Shown here: piece after piece, positions 38,041-51,419 of the stretch
Layout: each line of letters begins with the position of its first letter
Position numbering within the stretch: the first letter of the stretch is position 1
Source of the DNA: Laguncularia racemosa
Taxonomy: Eukaryota; Streptophyta; Magnoliopsida; Myrtales; Combretaceae
Length of the DNA stretch: 64,000 bases
NCBI GenBank assembly: GCA_037954665.1
Contig: JBBMOL010000013.1
Coordinates: 1,550,001-1,614,000 of the forward strand
Direction of reading: 5' to 3'
The notes under the pieces: model-generated
The model's input: only the letters and a program-made list of their open reading frames with translations
What the model was told of the DNA's origin: nothing
The model's database searches: none
Program-made: the position numbers and the translations under genes

Positions 38041-39960
38041 TCCCACATGAATTGTGTGAAATAATTAATAATAGTTTATAAGACTAAAATATTAAATTTC
38101 TAGTTAATATTGATTAGAAACTTTTGAAACTGATAATCAAAAGGCTTGTTAATCTTCTACTAACTTGATTATTAATTACATTAGACTAAGACTTTACACC
38201 TTGAGTTGTTGACCAATAATTAACCCTAATGGTTAAACTCTGATATGCGTATCTCATACCAATTGAAATATTCAAGAAAATAACTTAAAACCAAGAATAA
38301 GATAGATATTTTTGCCTATAGCTCTTTCCATGAAAAGGTAGGTGACTATAATTTTTTCACTCATAGAAAGCATAGAGAGCTAAAGGAAAATACTCTCTCT
38401 CTCCCTCTCTTAGATTGGTGCTGGCCCTTCCCTCTCTCATGGTCATTGCGTGAGTTTCCAAGTAAATTCCTAAGATAAGAGATCTAACTCTTCAATTTAC
38501 GACCAAGCTCTTAATCTTTTGATTTTCATTATAATTGCATTCCTAATCAATGCTTGTGGTGATTGTTCAAGGAAAAATTAAGGCAGGTACTCCAAGTATG
38601 GTTGATTAGAATTTCCCCTTGATCAAGGTATAGAAAAATGTAAGATATTAAATAGAAAACTTTGAATCAAGTTGCATCTAATCCACACAATTTTGGATTA
38701 AGGAAAACCAAGAGGAAGGAGGAAACGGTGGTTGTGGACAAGTCTGGTTGATTAGAGATTAAGGAGGGTACTCAAAGTATGGTCGATTAGAGATTCCCCT
38801 TGATTAAGGTATAGAAAAAATGTAAATAGAAAACTTTGAATCAAGTTGGATCTAATCTACACAGTTTTGGCTTAAGGAAAACCAAGAGAAAGGAGGAAAA
38901 GGTGGTTATGGATAAGTAACAACAATTTTGTATCACGTCATCATAAGGTAAACATTTAAATTGTTCAAATTAATCTTTCACCTTATGAAAATTATGAGAA
39001 CTATCTTGAGGCATATAATATTATAACTGGAGAATCAAAACTATGAAAATTAGGAACTTAATCACAGTTACTAGTGGATTTATCAACTCAATGACAAGTT
39101 TAACGAGAGTTTAGAAATTTAAGCTAAATCAAAAGAATTTCTAGAATTATGCAAAATATGAATTGGTGCTAATCAATCAATTGAACATAATGTTAAATCG
39201 GTGGATTTATTTAAGAATAATCAAGGAAGGAATTTAAGATTAGAAATTCAAACCAAGATGCTTTATGTCAGGTTTCTAAGTTAGAAAATTGAAAAAGTGG
39301 AGAATTAAGTAAAAGCTACCAACATGATTAAAATAGGCTCAATCTCATAAGAAACTTAGCCGACTAAGTTTTGGAAAAGGAAAAAGTCGAGAAACCTAGT
39401 TGGAATTTAGGCTAGTCAAATTTATGTTAACAGGAACTAGGTTGATTAAATCATAAATTAAGTCAACTGAAATTGCTTTTAGGTAAATGTGGCCGATCTA
39501 TTTTAGACCTTGATTGGCCACACTAAATAAAACTAAGCTTTTGGAAAACCATGAGTTTCAAAATGTTGAACCATGATTATCTTGGATATGATCTTTACTG
39601 TGAAAGCAAGTTGAATGGTAGCATTAATGAAGATTATGAGGAATGGAGGATTTAGCTTTAGTTTTAATACACTCATTAAATTTTAGATACTTTTATATTT
39701 TGAAGACTATCAGTGATAATAGTGGATAGTAATTTCCTTTCATATGATTTGATTTGTACAATGCAACTACAGATCACTTCATATTTTGAGAGTTTGGATG
39801 AATAAGTATTATAAAAATATATATTGGCTCGTTGCTATTAGTTTCTCAACTTTGCAAGTTCTTATTGTAAGTAGGAGCACGTACTGAAATTATTACGTTC
39901 TGATGTTTTCAAGGCGTGACATTGATAAACCTCCGAGCCGAATCACATTTCATCCATTAT
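38040..39960. other. Possible LTR-type or other retroelement remnant
   Basis: From about 38024 the sequence (TGTGACACTTGAAAAGTATA...TCCCACATGAATTG) resembles the 5' end of some plant LTRs, and a CTCTCT tract lies at 38394-38408. No protein motif, primer-binding site or partner LTR was found, so this is a weak call. It contains the 180-bp tandem duplication listed separately. Confidence 0.25.
38575..38925 (+). repeat. Tandem direct duplication of about 180 bp
   Basis: Unit 1 (38575-38757) and unit 2 (38758-38925) share, in order, GGTACTC(C/A)AAGTATGGT, TTCCCCTTGATCAAGGTATA-like, TAGAAAACTTTGAATCAAGT and AAGGAAAACCAAGAG blocks, with a few substitutions and small gaps. Confidence 0.85.
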
Positions 39961-42900
39961 CCCCATAGCCGCTGACCTTTTGTATGACGTTTGAGCTACA
40001 CGGGTAGGTTCTCACCGTCACCATCGATATGCGTAACATCTATAATCTAATAATGGGTAGGTAAAAAAACTGTTTAAATCGAATTAATTTATAAATTAAA
40101 TTAAATCAAACTGAAAATATATATATATTATACAGTTTGAATTTTAAAATTTTTATTGAATCAGATCAAAAATATATAATTAATTTAGAAGAATAAACTA
40201 AATCAAATTATTTGAAGAAAACATAGTAATATTCTACTTATATATATATATTAAAAAAATTTATTAATTTATATTTATTAAAATATATATATATTTAATA
40301 TCTATAACCTTAACCTATTAGATGATGTATATATGCCATCTTAAAGTTTATATTATATACTAGTTTTAAGAATAAAATTAATTCTTAATAGATATTAAAA
40401 ATTCTCAATATAATGGTGAGGTGTCGGTTCTTTGGCTTTATATGATAGCGATGAGTGTTGATTGTAAATGCCAATTCCTAAGTGTTAGTTGTTGTTGATA
40501 GCATTTTTCGGATTTAGCTTTGGAGATCCAATTCAACTTTGTAGGCTTACGATCGAGCTTTTAAGTACCAGCATCTAAACTCCTTGATCCCAGTTCAAGA
40601 ATCAGAGATCGGTTCAGATTTTACAGTCTAGTCTAAGTGGAGCTTGGGATGGTCGTACGTATTTGATAGACGAAGAAAGTTGGAAAGACCCAGCTTATAT
40701 GAAAAAGTTAAATTGACACTAGATAAATGTATCTATCAAGCCATTAATATATTTAATCAATTATCTCAATCCTAACGTTTATAAGTAGAGTTGACACTAA
40801 TTGAAATCAGGATCAAAATCGCAATCCTATACTCTTACTAACTTATTGATTTTTAGATATACGCTTATATTGATTTAGACCTTAAAGTGATCATACTAGA
40901 ATCATCCCAAACATCTTTTTGAAGTTGATATGGTTTTTTTTTTTTTTTTTACAAGTGATTACCACCTAGAAAAAATTTTAAACATAACAACTTTACAGTT
41001 GATAAAGTATGAGGCTCAATTACTCTATAAATACTAATTCATAAGCATTGAAATTAGAATCTAACTTGTAATTATACCATATAAAACTTATAATGTACAA
41101 AATATCCCATATCCTATGATTATAAAATTTCTTCTTGCATATCTATTATAGAAATTTTTAATAATTTGCCAATTTTTTCACGTATTTTTAACTAATAAAT
41201 TTACTAACATGATGATCTTTAACAACGTAATCATGTATTTTTCAATAACATCTTTTTTATGCAAAAATACAATATAAACCCGATAATAAAATTTCAAATA
41301 ATTTATCACAAAATGGCTACTATAAGATATAGGTCCACTTGTTTAAAATAAATACCAACACCATATCATTTCAATATATTTATTAGTACAAAAACATCAA
41401 TTGAAAAACATAATACAATAAAATAAACTAGTTTCAAAGAATTTTCATTTATATATAACTTTTCTTCTTCGATCAATATCACGTATTCTATATAACTTAA
41501 AATATAAATTCTAAAATAAAAATAATATATAAAAACGTTGTACTCTATATGGCACATTTAAAAAAAAAAAGGTTTTATGAAATTAAAATCAAAACTTACT
41601 TTGTAACTTTTAATAGCACAATTGTATCATATTGGATGAAGTTGGTTTTAAATTTCGACATGATTTGATGTACAACTTTAGTAAATATCATATCAATTAT
41701 CAAGCTTAATGAAGAGGTCTAAACCAGATCGGGGGAATATGAGAAGCAGAGAAGTGCCAGTTTCAGCATCTTTTGAAATTTCTTGGAAACTGTCATTCAG
41801 ACCGCAAGAAGTTTAATTTTTCCTGACATATGACAGCATAATATGCTAACTAGCAAAACCAACGATGACAATTTAATAGCTGTCTGTGGGCAGGTTTTAC
41901 TACAAAATTTGAATAATACATTTTTTGAATTTTCTTCGCAGTTGGGCTCAAATTTGAAAGTCATAACAATTATCAACGGCTCTAAATGTCTAAAGCTAGC
42001 AAAATAAGTAGACATGGACCACGTGAAAGGAAGTATTTAATTATCTATAGATTAATATATCGTCCGTGAGTCAGAATACCTTTCAAAGATTTTAAGAGGC
42101 AGATTTTCCAATTTTTAAAATAGATTACACGCTTCAAAAAAAAAGTAAATGTATAAAAAGGTTAAAAAAAAAACTTTTTCTAATATCTCATTAATTACCC
42201 TTGAAATAAGGGTATAAATATATCAAGTTTACATGTAAGCTACTTAAGTTGGTCTCTATATTTATTTATTCGAGTTCAATTCAACAATAGTCGGATTTTG
42301 TTCAAGCTTAAATTTTATGATATTTGGTTAAACTAATTTGAAAATCTAATTAGGTTCTAGTTAAACTTACATGTTAGCCAAGTTTGCTTATCAATATTAT
42401 TTAATTAAAAGAAAAATATATTTAAAAAAATCGAATATGAATAAGTTTAATCTAGTTGAGTTTAAACTTATTGAGGTAACTTAAAGTCAAGTTTAAATTT
42501 AAAATTATGAATTTAAATGAGTTCAAATTGAACTAAAATTTAAACTCAATTCTATATTATTTCAATTTAACATGTTTACAGCCTATTCAAGATACTGATT
42601 AATATGAATTTGAAGTGGTTATTATATTCATGGCTTCCTAATGACAAAGACATACGACTAGAAGATGTAACCTGCTTTTTGGTAGTGTAACACTAGCATT
42701 AAACACGAATACAATATAATTAAGAATAGGGTTATAAAGATAACATATCAAACTAACACAACATGTAGTATTAAAAACATAACTACTAGACAGATAAATA
42801 TAATGATAAGATAAATTGATTATTTATTATCTTTATTCAATTTTATATATTTTTAATATTAGCATAAATTCAATATGAAATAAGATACATATACAAATTG

Positions 42901-45400
42901 CTTACAATAATTGCCACCCCTATCTTCTAATCATTCGAATTTCACATTAAGTGAGAAGAGATTTTTCAATTGAACGTCTATGGTAAAAGCTCAATAGTCA
43001 ATGCTTGAGCACATTTTATGGTACGTTTTCCTCCCTTCCACCCCCCCCAACCTAAACGATAGTGGTTAAATTATCTCAAATGAAATTAAAGAGTTGGCTA
43101 GATCTTTTGATTGTTTTACATTTTCCCACTTAATTTAATGTTATTCTTTCTAGTTTTATATATAATTTATAAGGTTAACTATACCGGTTTGTGATGGAAA
43201 CTATTGAATTGATATAAACATCCTACATAAAAATGCAAGGCACTCCCTAGTAGAATTGTGGTGCCTACTCCATTAGTTTAGGTATCATTTAAATATATAT
43301 ATTATTAAAGTAAAAAGCATCTTTATGGTGTTTTTACTCTTTATTTTTTTAAATATCCAAGTAATAAAATTAATCAACATGGTAATTATATATTCCTCGT
43401 TTAATAACTAATTACAATATAATTTACTTCTCATTTTATGCTTCAATGGTAGTTTTTACTTACTATCCGAAAAGATTTGATAAAATAGCTTCTCATCCTT
43501 GTTTCTTTTTTTTTTTCTCACTTATCCTCCATATATATATATATATAATTGATTATTTATTTTGTATTATACATCTATTACGTTGAAGTGAATAAGATGG
43601 TATTATATCTTATATAATTAAAAATATTTTAGTTTTATAACAGCCGTATCACAACTGGAATAGGAATTACAACTAGGTATAAGTTATAATAATAAATAAA
43701 TGAGAGAGAAATTGCACTATTGTAGAAAATTAAAAGAAAAAATTACTATATAATTACTGTATTTATTTTTTATGCACTTGTGTGGGTTTTTTGTTGCCTG
43801 TGTTATTTTATGCACATCCCCCGACTCTGAAAAAGAATATATAGTATAATATTTTCTGAATTAGGAAACGACTATCATCTTGATGTTTGCTAGGCGAAGT
43901 ATATAGCTTTTACCCTCCTGTTATATCTTATAAATGTCTCTCATCCAGGCAGTAAAATCTAAAATCGGTTACTTTTTTTCCCCACGAAGGCATCTAATCG
44001 TCTTCCAATGATTATAAAGTTGAAGAAAAATAAATGAAAGCACATAAAGCAAATGGGATCCTAAAACCATAGAATCATCCATCGAGATGACGTGGTACTT
44101 TGAGTTGTTAATATGCATCCATCCCTCAATTATTGTATGAGTAGGTTATTGGAATACTCTTAATTTTTCATTTCCTTCTATATTCTAAATGCTAAAATTT
44201 TACAAGAGCATAGTAAACAATTTCAAGCTCTGCCGTTGTACACAAACTAGGGTTGAGTAGACAATCCTATTGTGTAGGGTATCCATTCATATCCTATTCA
44301 ATATAATAGATTTCAAATGAATATTAAAAATCATAAGATAAATTATATATATAGGTTTTTCAAAATTTGTCCTCACAAAGTAATATACAACTATGAGGTA
44401 TTCTTATTTATACCCATCATAAAACCGATATTCTAAAGTATATAAAATATAAATTTTAAGATATCATGTACTTATTTTGTAAAATATTATTAAATAGTAA
44501 ATGATAATATTATAAATTTTATTACGAGTTTCATAAATTTTGTATATGAATTATTTATAATATCATATATAGATTATTTTTTAATATTATATAAATTTAA
44601 GATTATAAAAAGAAAAATAAAATTTATATGTTTCATATAATACCTTATACCTTATAAGTTTTACATAGTATAAAATATAAAGTTATTTCAAGGTATTACA
44701 CGATAGATTCTAGTTTTAAAATTTAAAACTTGTATTTTATATCCTATTTATCCTATATTCACTCCTAATACATGTCTGTTTGTAAGACATATCATGTTTA
44801 ACCCCTAACTTTATTGGTGAAACCACTTGCTATTATTTATACTAAGTGTTATCTTAATTGAAGCTTTGAATTAATGATCGAATTCTTTAGGTAACATGTT
44901 TTTATTAAACTTGTCCATACATTTAGATTCGACATCTAAAAAAAAAATTGCAAGTGCATTATAGTTTTTAATGTGTGTCCATCATAAAAATTTTATAAAT
45001 AAGTTCTTGTGATAGAAATTCGATAGCAAATTATTCATTTTTTTAATCTTTTTATAATTAATAAAAGGGCTCATCATATATATCAATTATATATGTACTA
45101 AATAGATTGAATTATAGAAAGAGAAACTAAAAAGATTAAGACCGATAATGTCTGCAATCATTGCTCAATAATTAAGGCGCTATGGAAATATATGCTGCTT
45201 TTCTTATGCTCCTACATATATGGTATATGTTTATAGGGGTTTTATTATTGGAAAAAGGATTACAAAAGGAGGGCTTTCCATAGCATCTATTGCAGAGAAA
45301 AGTCTGCTTTGGTAACGACGACAAAAATATATAAAGTCTAGGAGGTAACATTCTTAAATATTGTAATTTTTTTTTAAATAATTTATAAATATTATATTTA
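39960..45400. other. Long AT-rich gene-free region
   Basis: No gene seen. Holds poly-T (40927-40950), TA repeats (about 40118-40130, 43533-43548) and another member of the CTCAA-type dispersed family at 42210-42590. At about 44250-44770 is a stretch rich in TATCCTATT and GGTATCCATTCATATCC motifs, probably another decayed element. Confidence 0.5.
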
Positions 45401-45419
45401 AAATAATTATTTCAAAAAT

Positions 45420-45770
45420 AGATTTTAAAGGTGCGGATGTGGTCGTGTTTTCATGAATTTGTCCGTGCCTTAAGCAAATTAATATTAAAGGTGCGGATGT
45501 CATCTACACCTTCAATGTAAATTTCTTTTTACTGAAGACATATGTAGCATCTACGCCTTTAAAAAAAAAATTACACTAAAGGCATAGACGTTACCCTCAC
45601 TTTCAATTTTTTTTTTTTTTTGTACTAAAGGCTCGAGTAGCGTTTGTGCTTTCAATGCAAAAAAAAAAAAAGAAAAAAATTTACACTTATGGCACGAATG
45701 GTGTCTGTGCCTTCAATGTAATTTTTTTTTTAACTAAAGACTCGAATGTCGTATGCACCTTAACAACCCA
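45420..45770 (+). repeat. Array of about six palindromic units of 58-60 bp
   Basis: Each unit reads roughly AAAGGYRCGnATG...CACCTTYAATGTAA, that is, two inverted half-sites (AAAGGTG / CACCTTT) around a 12-18 base centre, followed by an A/T-rich spacer of poly-A or poly-T. Units start near 45427, 45487, 45530, 45585, 45626 and 45685, with a partial unit at about 45735. Half-site order and spacer length vary but the theme is clear. Confidence 0.75.
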
Positions 45771-45975
45771 TTTTTATAATAATTTTTTTGGGTATAATAT
45801 TTGTGTAATATTTAAAAAAAAATCATATTTAAGAGTATAACCCAATTGATAGGATAGGTACCTTCCTTGATAATAGCAGTAATGGTAGAAATAATCATCC
45901 AAATTTTAGAGATTTTCTTTTTTCTATGTTGGTTAAGAATATATGGAAAAAATTTGGAGATAAGAAAAAAATAAG

Positions 45976-46285
45976 TATTATTATTTTAAAAAGAATCTTT
46001 AAAATATATCAAGAACAAAAAAAACTTTAAAAACATACTATTTAAAGTCGCACTTCAACTATCAATTTTAAATTGAATTAAAATCAACGATTGAAGTATC
46101 TATTTCATTACGAGTATTTTCATGAGTGTATAACATATGATAAAATTGGTAGTAAATGAAATCAATAGTTTGAATTGCTGATTTTAGGTCAACTTGAAAT
46201 TGAGTATTAAATACTTTATTTTAAATGGTATTTTTTTAAATACTTTTAAAATTGGTATATTTTAAGAATTTTTTTAATAATAATA
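45976..46285. mobile_element. MITE-like inverted-repeat element (about 310 bp)
   Basis: The left end TATTATTATTTTAAAAAGAA (45976) pairs with the reverse complement of the right end (TATTATTATTAAAAAAATTC, ending 46285). The match continues inward for about 35 bases and again more weakly (ACTATTTAAAGTCGCACTTC against ATTTAAAATAAAGTATTTAA). There is no coding capacity. Superfamily and target-site duplication are unresolved. Confidence 0.55.
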
Positions 46286-46865
46286 TTTTTTGCCTCGTCC
46301 TAGAACCATTGACGTCTAAAAGTGGAGTAATAAAGCGAAATCAGAGGCTGTAAACCATAGCATAAAACCAAATAGTCACAAAGACGGGTCAAAAGAAGCT
46401 GGTGCTGGTCCTCCGGCTGCCTAACCCAGGAAAGTTTTGAGTCGTGGGCCGGTCATCGGTCGCCCAGAAGAGTCCTAGGAAGAGGGGAAAACCGTGCATT
46501 TTTATTGGTTAAAGCTTTTTTCTTTTTTTTCTTTCCCTATTTCGGCCTAATATTGGTCAAGGGCTTAAACCTATATTATTTAACGTTACTGAAATGATAT
46601 GGCCCGATTTTCAATTGTAAAGTGCTTCGGCATTTTTTGCCTTGGTAAATTAAATTAAACAGTATTGAATTCAGTTAACTATATTGGTTACTGGCTTCGC
46701 ACTGTTTCTCACTACTCTTTGATTAACGCTTATAGTTGATAATAGAAAATTCTAGGATCCAGTCACCAGATGAATCAATCATTGACTTGCTATCAAACAA
46801 TGCTCATTAAATCCATAATTTAAGCCTAGTGAGTGTTATTGAAATGGTCAAATGGCTAGATCGTT

Positions 46866-47037
46866 TTTGGATGATTGGATCATAAATTTTAACCTCTTTT
46901 TTTTTTCTTTTTTAAATATTTTCATAGCGTATTAAAACTCCAATGAAAAGGGATGAAACGATTGGATCAAAAATTTTAACAAGGTTTTTTTTTGGAATAA
47001 TCTCATAACTTGTTAAACTCTAGTGGAAAGGGGTGAA
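46866..47037 (+). repeat. Short tandem duplication of about 90 bp
   Basis: GATTGGATCATAAATTTTAA (about 46876) and GATTGGATCAAAAATTTTAA (about 46960) each precede a T-rich run. A CATAGCGTATTAAAACTCCA / CATAACTTGTTAAACTCTAG block and AAAAGGGATGAAA / AAAGGGGTGAAAA follow. Two diverged units. Confidence 0.6.
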
Positions 47038-47446
47038 AAAACACTAGTCTTTGGTTATCCATCCAAGTCCACAAATTTCTAAAATTTCCATGAAGAGTTC
47101 ATGGATGTCGGTTAAAAAAAAAGTGAAGTAAACTTGGTTTCAGATTCAACTAAAAGTTTTTGAACTTGAAGAAAGACAGGTTTTGCATCTTTGTTCAGCT
47201 AAACATACAATGGTTATGTCAACCAAGCACACGCTATCGATGAAGACCCTATTTTTAAGATAGATAGTCCTTATAAGCTACAGTGGCCCATTCCTAGCCA
47301 TAATAAAACATAAATTTCTAGTTTAAAATTTTAAATTTGTCATAGAATCAAATTTAACACGTATCGAATTAGGATGGTCTACATTCAAATCTTTATGTCA
47401 TCATATAATTCCTATTTAATTAATTTTTTTACTTTTGCAACCCCAA

Positions 47447-47449
47447 CCC

Positions 47450-47480
<31 letters not shown>

Positions 47481-47490
47481 AAAAAAAAAA
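47447..47490 (+). repeat. Homopolymer junction C24-A20
   Basis: Twenty-four C (47447-47470) followed directly by twenty A (47471-47490). It lies about 500 bp beyond the 3' end of ABA2. Length is likely to be assembly-sensitive. Confidence 0.9.
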
Positions 47491-47994
47491 CACTTAGTTG
47501 CTTTATTAGCTGGATTTCAGTGAAAAGTCCCGTAATAAAAATATAAAACGCACACCAACCAACCACATGTAGAGGTGAACCCAGCATATCCAAGCAGACA
47601 CAGCTAGCTGGAAAAACTTCCGAATTTCTCCGAACATATACGTGAACCATAATGACAAGGGTAGAGGTCTCACACAGAAGCAATCTTTTATAAGGTTATT
47701 GTATGGTACAAAGGATTATAGACAAAATCATACAATGTTTCGTTTGGCTTATAGTTTTGACACTGCTTTGAAACCACATGTTTCACATCAAAGATACCAA
47801 AAGAGAATAAAAGGGCACATATAAGTAAAGATAGGAAAAACAAAAAAGAAAAGAAAACAGACGAAACAAATGGACTATAAAATGGTGTGACGATTTTTAA
47901 CCTAGCCCGCATTGAGTTTGCTTTTTGAGCAACAGCAGCTAGTTAGATTCTGTTGCAGCTCCAGATATCTGATCACATATGAGCCATAAAAGAA

Positions 47995-50900
47995 TCATCT
48001 GAAGACTTGAAGAGTGTGGTTAGAGGTGGTGAAGCCTCCATCGACCATGAGGTTAGCTCCACTTATGTATCTTGCTTCATCACTCGCCAAGAATAGAACC
48101 GCATTAGCTACATCATCAGCAGTCAATTCAACTCCCTGCAGATTAGCATTCTTAGCAGCAAAAGCGCGAAAACCCATCATTGCATCTTCAGTCCTTTCAT
48201 TCTCAGGCAAGTAAGCCAAGGCGAGGTTAGTTAGGACTGCGTAAGGAGAAACACAGTTTACACGGATCCCGTGCTTTCCAAGCTCTGCTGCAACACTCCT
48301 GGTTAGGCCTAAAACAGCATGCTTGGACCCTGTGTACGCATGCGGTCCTAGTCCCCCAATAGCACTAGCCACACTACAAAGGGATACAATGGCACCCTTC
48401 TTTCGTGGGATCATGACCCGTGCAGCATGCTTCATGCCAAGGAAGACTCCCTTCACATTAACGTCAAACACCTTCTCAAAATCTGCTAACCCTACATTTC
48501 GGATATCTGGACATGGAGGGCCCGAAAGCCCTGCATTGTTGATCATGATATCAAGTGTACCAAATTTGGAAACCACACTATCAACAGCATTAATAACATC
48601 TTCCTCTAAAGTAACATCACAGTGCACATAGCAAGTATTCGGGTCACCACCAAGAGAATGACAAACCTGCTGTCCAAGGTTGTCTTGCACATCAGCAATG
48701 CAAACTTCTGCACCCTGCTCATGGAATAGACGTGCAATACTCTCTCCGATGCCAATGGCTCCACCAGTGACCAACGCAACTTTCCCATGGAGCCTAAGTA
48801 TAAACACTATCGATATAGATACACTCAAATTCGAATGAGCTAAAGCAAACGTCAGATATTATCCTGCACACCTTACAGCTAAATCCTAACTTCTACAAGC
48901 AATAACATATCATTTCTAAAGATTATAAAGAAAGAGAGCATTTTTGTTAACCAATAAATATAAAGTTGTTTATCTAAAATTCAATATGTTATCGAGGCCA
49001 GTTTCTGATCCAATGGCCTGTGGACCATGGGCTCACAATTAGCTGATCTATGAGCTTAAACTTGTAAAATCCATAGCAGTATATTTATAGTTTGTTATTT
49101 TTCACTCTCTGATAGGGAAGGAACATGGAAAAGTATGCTACCACCTACTACCACCCCCAGGCCAATAGTGATTTAAGTACAAATATAAAAAACTGAGCCT
49201 CATAGCTATGCTCAAAATTTACTTCTAGATGAGTGATCTGTTATTGCATTCAAATTCAATACGTATCAATATAGGAGGTCTATAATTAAATCCTTGCATC
49301 TAATATGTATTAGCCCAAGTGTAATTGGTGTTTGTATATGTTAAGATTAGAAGCAAAATCATCTGATTTAAAGGCTTAAACTTATAGATACTAACAATTA
49401 CCTCATTTGTGAGTTAGGACTTTGACTAAAACCCATCAAGTGAATGATTTAGTAAATTGGAGGCGAATAATGGCGTAAGAATAATTTAAACTTGTAAATA
49501 TGGTGTGGGCCATCATATCTATTACTTATCAGTGTATAATATAAAAGTCACACGCCTATCTACAAGTATGAACTGTGATATGAATTCAGAAAAGGAACCT
49601 ACAAATTTAACAATCTGCATCTGAGCTAGAGTGTAATTGAAAAGTTTCCCAGCAACTTTGAAATAAAATAATCTGTATCTTCCAAGTCCACTTGTAACAG
49701 GGAAATGCCCACTCCATGACCTAATGCTATGCTGGATATGGTCAGAAGGCTTTGAAGTTCTTATACAACTTCTTCTTTGAATCAACCTATTACATAGACA
49801 CAAAAGGCTAACATCCTAAAATGGGGATATTTTTTGGACTAATAGCTGAAATGCCCAAACAAAGTTGAAATGGGCTAGGGCCATTGACGTAAGCATCACA
49901 ATTATCTTACCTAAAAACTTAATTTTGTAGATATAGTGTGAGTTATTATATTTAATACTCAACACTCTCTCTCACTTGTGGTTGAAATTTCGACTAAAAC
50001 CTATCGATTGGTTGAATTCATCAAACGGGATAAAATGACTATGTAAGGATTTGGATTCATGACTTTTTACTCCAATATTGTGTTAAGGTTAATATCATAA
50101 TCATCTCACCTAAAAGTTTAAACTCATCAATATGGTGTGGAGTATTGTTTTTATCACTTGACAAGAGCCATTGATTACATGAATGCAGCAAAACATGAGT
50201 TAGACTTGAATTGGTGGCTAGTATATTGCTACATTGTATAAATCTCTGCATTTGTTTAGATTAAGGCAAGAGGAGATGATAGTCTGCAATAAGAAGATTA
50301 GCCAGACCCCCTCGTTAAGTGATAAGTACCAAATCTACAAGCTGGTTGTGGATATAAATTCAACATGGCAAATGGATCAGGCTACCAAGTGTTTGAATTC
50401 CTGTGCACCCATTTCACCCCTAATCGGTTAAATGGCTGCTTGATGGAGTTCAAATAAAGTCTTAGCCTACAAAGAGGAGTGTCGACTAATACATATAGAA
50501 TGTCACTCCAGCTTAAAATTTCAGATCAGTTGATTGTAAATCTAAACCTAACATCTCCAAGTAGAATAGGACTTGAGTACATGGTGCTGTTTGCGTTGCA
50601 GCCTAAATCTTTCTAAGCAACAAAGCTGTACCAGTTTCAATTCGTGAAGTTGACAATTACTCAAATGGTATTTGCAGCAGTAACGGCTTAATAGCGTTTA
50701 AGGTAGCAAAAGCAGCGTTTCGTTGCACTTGCATAGCTATAGAAGAAACTAATCACAACCCTCAGCAAGTTGACAAATTGGGTGCTGATTAAATTTAAAA
50801 GATCATTTTCATGGTTCAAATAAGGACAATACAGCTAGCGGAATGACTTGGAGAAAGTAAAGCAATTTCCGGATAAACAATAACCGATTGATTTACAAAC

Positions 50901-51297
50901 TACTACATAAATGTGCATCACCATTCAAGACTAATATGGCCACAACCCATTCCATTGAATAGTTCACAAAATCAACACATCAAGTATTAACAAGAAATGA
51001 CTCCAAAATATTCTAAACTTGAGATCCCTAGTTTATTGCTGGATAACAAAATTTGAAACTTGAAGTATTATAAAAAAATAAAAAAATAAAAAGCCCCTGT
51101 GAGATACTGATGAGCTAAGACAGAGAAAAGAATAAACTTAGAAAAAAAAAAAAAAGGAAAGATACTGCCAAAATTCTCGCCGATAAACCATGGAAGAAAG
51201 AGTGTATATATATATATATATATATGAGCGTGAGCCAAAAGAGTCGTTACCTTTGGTATGGAAGTGAAGAAGGCGCGCTACTTAGTGAGGTAGCCAT
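47995..51297 (-). CDS. ABA2: Xanthoxin dehydrogenase (short-chain dehydrogenase/reductase)
   Basis: Two exons (51297-51251 and 48793-47995) join as AG|G into 282 codons including the stop (281 aa). The product matches the ABA2/SDR1 type throughout. It has the cofactor loop TGGAIGIG (residues 25-32), Asp50 for NAD preference, NNAG (101-104) and catalytic Ser156, Tyr169 and Lys173 (YTGSK). Family blocks GPPCPDIRN and SRYISG-like ARYISG are present, and the end is LQVFR, as the family ends in VFR. ABA2 turns xanthoxin into abscisic aldehyde in the cytosol, the second-last step of abscisic acid synthesis. A common form of the family has Thr in the loop where this has Ile (TGGATGIG). The intron position, after the N-terminal QR, is where known ABA2 genes have it, but the intron is long (2457 bp). 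Without splicing, the open frame would start at 48828 with an unrelated leader. Confidence 0.93.
48794..51250 (-). other. Long intron of ABA2, with repeated motifs
   Basis: No gene inside. Stretches at about 49330-49500, 49890-50040 and 50085-50165 share AATCATCTCACCTAAAAG / TTTAAACTTGTAAATATGGTG / ACTAAAACCCATCAAG-type motifs, remains of a repeated element. A TA microsatellite (51206-51225) lies near the donor side. Confidence 0.55.
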
Positions 51298-51419
51298 AAC
51301 TCTCGACTCCTCGCACAAGGAAGACCGGCCTTTAAAATGAAGATCCTAGGTACCAGGCAGCGAACTGGAGCAGTGAAACAGCCCTTAAAGTAGTGTTGAA
51401 ATCATGATTTTAAAATGTA

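Noticed and set aside
45420..45770. CRISPR-like array
   Set aside because: Plant nuclear DNA, units diverged, spacers are A/T homopolymers and no unique spacers; a transposon-type repeat array.
47429..47683. 84-aa minus-strand frame with a glycine run
   Set aside because: The glycines come from the C24 homopolymer; the frame is low-complexity and sits in 3' flanking DNA.
48794..48828. Alternative ABA2 start in the unspliced frame (Met at 48828)
   Set aside because: The leader does not match the family, while a well-formed exon 1 with a correct GT donor exists at 51297-51251.
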